Position numbers and translations under genes: made by a program
Source: Streptomyces candidus
Lineage (GTDB): Bacteria > Actinomycetota > Actinomycetes > Streptomycetales > Streptomycetaceae
Assembly (NCBI RefSeq): GCF_014207445.1
Contig: NZ_JACHEM010000008.1
Span: 1 to 64,000 of the forward strand
Direction of reading: 5' to 3'
Length of the DNA stretch: 64,000 nucleotides
In this document: positions 28,034 through 34,297 of the stretch, piece by piece
Position numbering within the stretch: the stretch's first letter is position 1
How the letters are laid out: every line of letters begins with the position of its first letter
Notes under the pieces: generated by a model
The model's input: only the letters and a program-made list of their open reading frames with translations
Database searches by the model: none
What the model was told of the DNA's origin: nothing

Positions 28034-29320
28034 CTACGGGACCGCGGGGGCGCCGACGGAGGAACGCCAGAGGCGGCGGCACGAGTACAGCGCGGCGGCC
28101 AGCAGGAGCCCGTTGCGCACGACCATGAGCAGGCAGCCGTACGCGGTGCTCGCGCTGACCTCCCCGTACGCCAACGGGTACGCCAGGGTGCTGACGGCGG
28201 CGGCCGCCAGCAGGAGTAGCGCGACGGGGCGTTGCGTGGTCTGCCGCACGGTGAGGCAGACCGCGGCCAGGCCGATCAGCCAGATCATGTACTGCGGGCT
28301 GATCACCCGGCTGGTCACGACGAAGAGCTGCACCGCGCACAGGGCGGCGTCGCAGACGGTCGCCGCGTGCCACCGCCGTGCACGCACCCGCCAGAGCAGC
28401 AGCCAGCAGAAGGCGAACGCCGTCAGCAGCAGCGAGGCCTGCGCGACGGTCGAGACGTGCGGACCGACGAACTCTATGGCCCCGTACCGGTATTCGACCC
28501 GGTAGGCGCCCTCCCGCGGCAGTCCCGTCAGCCGGGCGAGCGCGAGCAGCGTGCCGCCCAAGGACTCGATCTGCACCCCCCGGTTGCCCTGCTGGCGCAG
28601 GAAGTCGAAGGTGTGCGAGAACGCCAGCGCGAGGACGCCCAGCAGGACGGCGGCGGACGCGACGGCGGACCCCCAGGCGGCCCTGGTGGTACGTCCCCGG
28701 GGCGTGCCCAGCAGGGCCAGTGCCGGCCACACCTTCACCAGCGCGCCGACCGCGGCCAGCGCCCCGCCCAGCACCGGACGCCCGCGGGACGCCAGCAGGG
28801 CGAGCAGCGAGAGGACCGCCAGCGCGGTGACCTGGACGTCGTAGCGCACCAGGGGCAGGTGCATCAGCAGCGGCAGCCCGGCCACCCACACCCACGCGCC
28901 CGCGCGGGTGCGCGTGCCGCTCGCGGGACCTCCGGCACGGGCCAGCGCGACGGCGACGACGGCGTCGACCACAAGGGTCAGGGCGACGAACGCCTGGAAG
29001 TAGCTGAGGCCAGGGAGCAGCGCCGGGGAGAGGATGACCAGCGCCGCACCCGGCGGGTACTGCCACATGACGTCGTCGAGGGGGAAGGAACCGGTGACCA
29101 ACTGCCCGTACCAGTGGAAGTAGATCCGGTGGACCTCGCCGTTGATCTCCTCGCCGACCCGCCCGAACAGGCCGGCCACCAGAGCCACTTGGAGAAGCCG
29201 GGTGAGGCCCCAGACGGCACCGAGCCGCACGGCGGAGCGCCGCAGCGCGTGGACGGGAACGGCGGCCCCGGGGGCCGGGGAGGCGGCCGGGGTGCTGGGG
29301 GCGAGGTGCGGGGGCGTCAT
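28034..29320 (-). CDS. GT87-family (DUF2029) polyprenyl-phosphate mannosyltransferase-like membrane protein
   Basis: A 428-residue polytopic protein with about ten membrane helices. After helix 1 a first outside loop carries the Asp-containing region YGQLVTGSFPLDDVMWQYPP, typical of GT-C glycosyltransferases of the GT87/DUF2029 family, which transfer mannose or related sugars from polyprenyl-phosphate donors on the outer membrane face. A second conserved part is VVTSRVISPQYMIWLIGL. The ATG at 29320 keeps a short Pro/Ala-rich cytoplasmic lead. It is adjacent to glycopolymer export genes, so a role in cell-envelope polysaccharide is plausible. Confidence 0.85.
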   Translation of the reverse strand: MTPPHLAPSTPAASPAPGAAVPVHALRRSAVRLGAVWGLTRLLQVALVAGLFGRVGEEINGEVHRIYFHWYGQLVTGSFPLDDVMWQYPPGAALVILSPALLPGLSYFQAFVALTLVVDAVVAVALARAGGPASGTRTRAGAWVWVAGLPLLMHLPLVRYDVQVTALAVLSLLALLASRGRPVLGGALAAVGALVKVWPALALLGTPRGRTTRAAWGSAVASAAVLLGVLALAFSHTFDFLRQQGNRGVQIESLGGTLLALARLTGLPREGAYRVEYRYGAIEFVGPHVSTVAQASLLLTAFAFCWLLLWRVRARRWHAATVCDAALCAVQLFVVTSRVISPQYMIWLIGLAAVCLTVRQTTQRPVALLLLAAAAVSTLAYPLAYGEVSASTAYGCLLMVVRNGLLLAAALYSCRRLWRSSVGAPAVP

Positions 29321-29459
29321 CGCGGGGATCTTAGAACGTCCGTCCCCGGGACAGGTGGCCGCGCCCCTTCGCGCCATCCGTTTCGCCGGGTCGGCGCCCT
29401 CCCCGACGGTCGCCCCCGACGGTGGACGGCAGCCCTCCGTCCGCGATCGGTTCGGCCGG

Positions 29460-30179
29460 TCAGCGGCCCTTTCCGGCGGTCGACTCCTCGTACGCCGCGA
29501 CCACCTCGGCCGCGGGACCGTCCATCCGCAGCGTCCCCGATTCCAGCCACAGGGCCCGGTCGCAGGTGTCGGTGATCGTCCGGTGGTGGTGGCTGACCAG
29601 GAAGACCGTGCCCGCCGCCGCGCGCAGCTCGGCCATGCGCTGCCGGCTGCGGCGCTGGAACCGTGCGTCGCCGGTGGACAGGGCCTCGTCGATCAGCAGC
29701 ACCTCGTGCGGCCTGGCGGAGGCGATGGCGAACTTCAGCCGGGCCGCCATGCCCGAGGAGTACGTCCGCAGCGGGAGGGAGGCGAAGTCGCCCTTCTCGT
29801 TGATGCCGGAGAAGTCGATGATGGAGTCGTACCGCCGCCGGACCTCGTGACGGGTCATTCCCATCGCGAGCGCGCCCAGGACGACGTTCCGTTCGCCCGT
29901 CAGATCGTTCAGCAGCGCGGCGTTCACGCCGAGCAGCGAGGGCTGCCCCCGGGTGAACACCCGGCCCCGGTCTGCGGGGAGGAGGCCCGCCACCGCCTGG
30001 AGGAGGGTGGACTTGCCGGAGCCGTTGGAGCCGATCAGGCCGATCGCCTCGCCCCTGTGCGCGACGAAACTGACGCCCTGCACGGCGTGCACCTCGCGCA
30101 CGGACGGCGAAGGCGCACGGGAGGCGATCCGGCGGAGCGCGGCGACGGCGCCCCCGCGCCGGAAACCGGCCATGTGCAC
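29460..30179 (-). CDS. Teichoic-acid/polysaccharide export ABC ATPase (TagH/Wzt type), apparently frameshifted at N-terminus
   Basis: The readable frame gives 239 residues: Walker A GSNGSGKSTLLQAVAG, signature YSSGMAARLKFAIA and Walker B VLLIDEAL, with the H-loop in VSHHHRTI. The family feature LLGVNAALLNDLTGERNV marks a glycopolymer exporter. The true N-terminus is missing. Upstream codons in the same frame still read like the family (VVVDGLHVVHRVH), but no start codon exists there before the permease stop. The coupled GTG at 30295 (overlapping that stop) opens a different frame (MAEQQKDLQD). One lost base between about 30215 and 30290 would explain this. The gene is therefore either broken or affected by a sequence error. 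Confidence 0.8.
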   Translation of the reverse strand: MHMAGFRRGGAVAALRRIASRAPSPSVREVHAVQGVSFVAHRGEAIGLIGSNGSGKSTLLQAVAGLLPADRGRVFTRGQPSLLGVNAALLNDLTGERNVVLGALAMGMTRHEVRRRYDSIIDFSGINEKGDFASLPLRTYSSGMAARLKFAIASARPHEVLLIDEALSTGDARFQRRSRQRMAELRAAAGTVFLVSHHHRTITDTCDRALWLESGTLRMDGPAAEVVAAYEESTAGKGR

Positions 30180-30287
30180 CCGGTGGACGACGTGCAGTCC
30201 GTCGACGACGACCGTGGGAACCGCGCCCGGCCCGCCGGGGCGGTCCTCTCGGGTGCGGTACGGGGGTCCTGGAGATCCTTCTGCTGT

Positions 30288-31241
30288 TCAGCCACGTCCG
30301 TACCGCTCCTCCGCCTGCCAGAAGTACACGAAGCCGCCCAGCCCCGCGGCGAGCGCCCAGCCGGCGGCCAGCGCCCAGGCGTGCGGCGGCAGCCCTGCCG
30401 TGCCGTATCCGTCGATCAGGGCGTACCGCATCAGGGAGAGGTGAACGGCAGCCGGATTGGCTTCGAGGAGCACGCGTACGCCCGCGGGAACGCTGTCGTC
30501 CCTCAAAAGGTGCGCCATGCTCCACATCACGCCCGACGCGTACATCCACGTACGCAGCACGAACGGCAGCAACTGCGCCAGGTCCGGGGTCCGTGCCGCC
30601 AGTCGGGCCAGGACCAGTGAGAGGCCGGTGGCGAAGACGGTCTGGAGGGCCAGCGCGGGGGCCGCCAGCAGCCAGGAGAGCCGCGGTGGCTGACCGCAGC
30701 ACAGGAGGATCGCGGCCAGCACGCCGAGCGAGGCCAGCAGTTGCTGGAGCTGGAGCAGGGCGTACGAGACGGGCAGCGCGGCACGGGGGAAGTGCAGGGC
30801 GCGTACCAGGCCCAGGTTGCCGCTGATCGCGCGTGCGCCCGTCATGAGGGTGTTCTGCGTGAACGACCAGACGAAGACGCCGGTGACCAGGAACGGGACG
30901 TAGTCGTCCACTCCGTCCTTGGTGTTCATCAACTCACCGAAGACCAGGTAGTAGACGGCCGCGTTCAGCAGTGGGGTCAGCACCTGCCAGAGCTGTCCGA
31001 GCCGCGACCGGCTGTACTGCGCGGTGAGCCGGGCGGTGGCGAAGGCGGTGACGAAATGGCGGCGCGACCACAGCCGACGGGCGTAGGGGACCAGCCGTGG
31101 GCGTGCTCCGCTCACCGTGAGGCCGTGCCGCGCCGCGTACGCGCCCAGGTCGGACGGGAGGACGGGGAGACCCGGCGGGTGCCCCGCCGGGGGGCCTGCG
31201 CTGCTCGCCGAGGGGCTCGCTGGAGGAATGGGGAGGCTCAT
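30288..31241 (-). CDS. Polysaccharide/teichoic-acid export ABC permease (ABC-2 type)
   Basis: A 317-residue permease with a ~75-residue cytoplasmic N-terminus ending in the typical SRLGQLWQVLTPLLNAAVYY entry helix and six membrane helices. It matches the ABC-2 family (TagG/Wzm) that moves lipid-linked glycopolymers such as wall teichoic acids outward. The stop overlaps the GTG of the ATPase gene by 4-5 bases, so the pair is translationally coupled. The ATG at 31241 lacks a strong Shine-Dalgarno, so start choice is moderate. Operator-like repeats lie 46-60 bases upstream. Confidence 0.88.
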   Translation of the reverse strand: MSLPIPPASPSASSAGPPAGHPPGLPVLPSDLGAYAARHGLTVSGARPRLVPYARRLWSRRHFVTAFATARLTAQYSRSRLGQLWQVLTPLLNAAVYYLVFGELMNTKDGVDDYVPFLVTGVFVWSFTQNTLMTGARAISGNLGLVRALHFPRAALPVSYALLQLQQLLASLGVLAAILLCCGQPPRLSWLLAAPALALQTVFATGLSLVLARLAARTPDLAQLLPFVLRTWMYASGVMWSMAHLLRDDSVPAGVRVLLEANPAAVHLSLMRYALIDGYGTAGLPPHAWALAAGWALAAGLGGFVYFWQAEERYGRG

Positions 31242-31286
31242 AGGGGCTGCTTTCGCCGGGGCTGGGGGACGACGTGCCCACGAAAT

Positions 31287-31366
31287 GCGTCGGGACGGGA
31301 CCGTATCGTCGTGACGAGGAGAGTAGGGCGCGTCGACGTCGAAACGCAACCGTCCCGTCCCGACGC
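31287..31366. promoter_or_regulatory. Divergent promoter with perfect 15-bp inverted operator pair
   Basis: GCGTCGGGACGGGAC at 31287-31301 is repeated in exact inverse as GTCCCGTCCCGACGC at 31352-31366, with 50 bp between. Each arm itself contains a tandem GGGAC-GGGAC. The right arm ends 13 bases before the TetR ATG and the left arm begins 46 bases before the permease ATG. A smaller palindrome TCGTC-GT-GACGA lies between (about 31306-31317). The layout is that expected for a TetR protein repressing both itself and the exporter. Confidence 0.7.
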
Positions 31367-31379
31367 TAGGATGTGCGGC

Positions 31380-32015
31380 ATGCCGACAGACGAGACCCGT
31401 TCCGCCCCCGCTCCCGCCACCCCGAAGAGACAGCCGGCCGGAGCCGCGGTGCTTCGCGAGGACGTCACCGACGCCATCCGGGGTGCGGTCTTCGCCGAGC
31501 TGGCTGCTGTCGGTTACGCGCGCATGTCCATCGAGGGCATCGCCCGCCGGGCGGGCGTCGGGAAGACGGCCGTCTACCGGCGCTGGCGCTCCAAGCTGCA
31601 CCTCGTGCTCGACCTGGTGTCCGCCTTCGCCGCCGAAGGGCTGCCCGCTCCCGCCACCGGTTCGCTCCACGGCGACGTCCGCGCCCTCCTGGAGGCGGCC
31701 GCGCAGGCGCTGCGCCACCCGGTGGCCTCGCAGGTCGTTCCCGAGCTGCTGGTCGAAGCCGCGCGCAATCCCGAGATCAGCGACGCCATCAGGTCCGCCC
31801 TGCTCGACCCGCAGCACGGGATCGCGGCCGGAATCGTGCGGGACGCCGTCGCGCGCGGCGAACTGCCCGAGGGGACCGACCCGAACCGGGTCCTGGATCT
31901 CGTCGTGGGGCCGCTGTACTGGCGTCTGGTCGTCGTCCGCGCCGAGCCGCCCGCCGGGCTCAGTGCCCACCTCGACGCGCTCGCGGTCGCCGCAGTGGCC
32001 GCCCTCACCGCCTGA
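31380..32015 (+). CDS. TetR/AcrR family transcriptional regulator
   Basis: A 211-residue regulator. The N-terminal helix-turn-helix is MSIEGIARRAGVGKTAVYRRW (residues ~43-63); the C-terminal ligand domain matches the TetR_C family that follows this DNA-binding type (PVASQVVPELLVEAARNPEI). It is divergent from the glycopolymer exporter permease, and exact inverted repeats flank the shared promoter, so it most likely represses the exporter and itself. The ATG at 31380 is preferred over 31371 because AGGA lies 8 bases before it. The inducer is unknown. Confidence 0.9.
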   Translation: MPTDETRSAPAPATPKRQPAGAAVLREDVTDAIRGAVFAELAAVGYARMSIEGIARRAGVGKTAVYRRWRSKLHLVLDLVSAFAAEGLPAPATGSLHGDVRALLEAAAQALRHPVASQVVPELLVEAARNPEISDAIRSALLDPQHGIAAGIVRDAVARGELPEGTDPNRVLDLVVGPLYWRLVVVRAEPPAGLSAHLDALAVAAVAALTA

Positions 32016-32108
32016 AAGTGTGGCTGGTGTGGCTCAATGTTGACAACGAGGGTGATTAAGCAGCGCTCTTGAGAGATCCTCCTTGGGCTGACGTCACAGG
32101 GAGAGAAC

Positions 32109-32837
32109 ATGCACCAGTCCGCTTACGACCAGATGGCCCTCTGCGTGAAGGAGTACATGCCCGTATCGAAGCGACACCGCGTCGTCGACCTCGGTTCGCG
32201 CATCTCGCCTGGTCAGAGCCTGACCCACCGCGCGCTGCTCGCCAACCACAAGATCGACTACGTGGGCGTCGACGTGCTGGACGGGCCGAACGTGGACCGG
32301 GTGATGAGCGATCCGTACCGCATCCCGCTGAAGTCCCGGAGCGCCGACGTCGTGCTCTCCGGCCAGGCCTTCGAGCACATCCCGTTCTTCTGGGCCTCGA
32401 TCATGGAGATCGGCCGGGTGCTGCGGCCCGGCGGGCACGCCTTCATCACCGCGCCCTCGCGCGGCAACCCGCACGACGCACAGGACTGCTGGCGCTACTA
32501 CCCGGACGGCTTCCGGGCGATGGCCGCGTACTGCGGGCTCGAACTGCGCGAGGCGTTCACCGACTTCCCGCCCAAGAAGGGCATCCGGCACGACTACGAG
32601 GCCATCGACGCCAAGCACGCCTACTGGGGCGACTCCGTCGGCGTCTTCCGCAAGCCGCGCCTCGCCCCCCACCTGCCGTACCGCATCTCCCGTGCCATCG
32701 TCCGCGAGGTGACGATCCGCTGGGCGAACCACATCGGCGGCGTCGAGGGCATCCCGGTGCCGGGCGCGATCGCCGGGCGCGAGCTGGCGGGCCGCCCGAA
32801 GCAGGTGCCGGCGCCGGCGGTGGCCGGAGAGAAGTAG
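32109..32837 (+). CDS. Class I SAM-dependent methyltransferase
   Basis: A 242-residue methyltransferase of the Methyltransf_11 type. Motif I is VVDLGSRISPGQ, a relaxed version of the glycine-rich SAM loop; then the acidic VGVDVLDGPNVD and the post-II segment ADVVLSGQAFEHI and LRPGGHAFITAPSR. The ribosome binding site GGGAGAG precedes the ATG. No signal peptide. The neighbourhood of polymer export and glycosyltransfer genes suggests it methylates a sugar of a cell-surface glycan, but this is inference. It is followed by a perfect hairpin terminator. Confidence 0.86.
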   Translation: MHQSAYDQMALCVKEYMPVSKRHRVVDLGSRISPGQSLTHRALLANHKIDYVGVDVLDGPNVDRVMSDPYRIPLKSRSADVVLSGQAFEHIPFFWASIMEIGRVLRPGGHAFITAPSRGNPHDAQDCWRYYPDGFRAMAAYCGLELREAFTDFPPKKGIRHDYEAIDAKHAYWGDSVGVFRKPRLAPHLPYRISRAIVREVTIRWANHIGGVEGIPVPGAIAGRELAGRPKQVPAPAVAGEK

Positions 32838-33347
32838 CCACGACGCAGGGGCGACCGCAGGAAATGGGTCGCGGGACAGGCGGGTGGCCGTGAAACGGCG
32901 GCGGCGAGCGGCCAGGAAGCGGCGCGGCGGCGTTACGGGGCATTCGTCTCCGTAACGCCGCCGCTGATATCGCGCCGGACCGCTGTCTCAGGAATCGACT
33001 TCCGGCCACCCTTGCGCCAATTCATCCAACGGTGGCCGGAATGCATGGGTCGTGCTCATCCGCTGTACGGGTGAGGTGTGCGGGACCGGAAGGAGGAGTG
33101 CAACGGGGCTGGTGGTAGGCCTGCGGGCCCCGATGAGCAGGGCCGCCAGGTTCTCTGCCGCCGGAATTAATTGGCTCGATCCGAGCGTCGAACAGGCAAC
33201 TTCCGGTGCCCTCATGGCCCTTATCGTGAGCTCACGTCCGGACAAAGCATCCCCGATGTGCCTGCTCGGCCGGAGGCGTCCGCGATAAACCACGAAACTC
33301 GATGTTGTCGAGATATAGGCGTGGAGGCGGTTTAACGCGTACTGTCC
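32838..33347. other. 510-bp intergenic region with two inverted repeats
   Basis: No convincing gene. A perfect 15-bp inverted repeat at 32924-32938/32950-32964 (GCGGCGGCGTTACGG and its complement, 11-base loop) should terminate the methyltransferase gene. A second perfect 11-bp inverted repeat lies at 33000-33010/33031-33041 (TTCCGGCCACC). From 33160 to 33340 the DNA is notably AT-richer (for example GGAATTAATTGGCTC) with a small hairpin CTCGA-TGTTG-TCGAG near 33299-33313; this is the likely promoter of the next gene. Confidence 0.6.
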
Positions 33348-34190
33348 GTGCGCATGGTATGGCGTAACGCCGTGAATGGCGTCCTTCAGCAACTGACCGG
33401 CTACCAGCTGCGACGCGTCCCGGTTCCCGGCCAACGGCCACGTCAGGCGGCGCGCCCCGCGCCCGTCGTTCCTGCCCCCGCCGCAGCACCCAAGCCCAAG
33501 CCCAGTCCCGGGATCAAGTTCCCCGCGGACTACGACGAGGGGGCCAAGGACATCATCCGTGCGGTGAAGCCGTACTCGATGACCTCGCCCGAGCGGCTCA
33601 ACGCGTTCATCCTGGCCACGCGGCACATCGTGAAGCACAACATTCCCGGCGCGGTCGTGGAGTGCGGTGTGTGGCGCGGCGGCAGCATGCAGGCCTGTGC
33701 GAAGACCCTGCTCGCGGAGGGTGTCGACGACCGTGAGCTGTACCTCTTCGACACCTTCGAGGGCATGACGCCGCCCACCGACGAGGACAAGCGCCTGGAC
33801 GGCAAGTCCGCCCAGGAGCTCCTCGACATCCAGGGCAAGGACCGGCCGATCTGGGCCGTCGCGACCCTCGACGACGTCAAGTCCGGGTTCGAGAAGGTGC
33901 CCTATCCCGAGAAGCGCGTCCACTACGTGCAGGGCAAGGTCGAGGACACCGTTCCGGGCGAGGCCCCGGAGCAGATCGCGATCCTCCGCCTGGACACCGA
34001 CTGGTACGCCTCCACCAAGCATGAGCTGCAGCACCTGTACTCGCGCCTGGTGAGCGGCGGTGTGCTCCTCATCGACGACTACGGGTACTGGCAGGGTTCG
34101 CGCCAGGCCGTCGACGAGTTCCTTGAAGAGACCGGCGAGCAGTTGCTGCTGCTGCGCATGGACGAGGGGCGCATCGCGGTCAAGCCGTAG
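33348..34190 (+). CDS. TylF/MycF-family O-methyltransferase
   Basis: A 280-residue metal- and SAM-dependent methyltransferase of the macrocin O-methyltransferase (TylF) family. Key segments are VVECGVWRGGSMQACAKTL (SAM loop), LYLFDTFEGMTPPTDED, and the metal-binding LRLDTDWYASTKHEL and LLIDDYGYWQGSRQAVDEF. The enzymes methylate hydroxyls of deoxysugars and cell-surface glycans. The ~55-residue N-terminal part is Arg/Pro/Ala-rich and disordered. The GTG at 33348 and ATG at 33354 are both possible; neither has a good ribosome binding site, so the start is uncertain. Close to a glycopolymer transferase gene that converges on it. Confidence 0.87.
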   Translation: MRMVWRNAVNGVLQQLTGYQLRRVPVPGQRPRQAARPAPVVPAPAAAPKPKPSPGIKFPADYDEGAKDIIRAVKPYSMTSPERLNAFILATRHIVKHNIPGAVVECGVWRGGSMQACAKTLLAEGVDDRELYLFDTFEGMTPPTDEDKRLDGKSAQELLDIQGKDRPIWAVATLDDVKSGFEKVPYPEKRVHYVQGKVEDTVPGEAPEQIAILRLDTDWYASTKHELQHLYSRLVSGGVLLIDDYGYWQGSRQAVDEFLEETGEQLLLLRMDEGRIAVKP

Positions 34191-34246
34191 TACGTGGCGA
34201 GGCGGTCGTGAATACGGGGCCGTAGCACGCGGTCGTGAAGTACGAG

Positions 34247-34280
34247 GAGGGGTCCCGCGGGCAGCCGCGGGGCCCCTCCT
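34247..34280. terminator. Bidirectional terminator between convergent genes
   Basis: GGAGGGGTCCCGCGGG and CCGCGGGGCCCCTCC form a ~15-bp stem (one G-T) with a 3-base loop, followed by TTCGTCGTG. It separates the convergent TylF-type and glycerophosphotransferase genes. Confidence 0.8.
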
Positions 34281-34297
34281 TCGTCGTGCGCCTGCCC

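Noticed and set aside
33052..33288. A 78-codon open frame in the 510-bp gap
   Set aside because: No ribosome binding site, no motif, and its second half lies in the AT-rich promoter zone.
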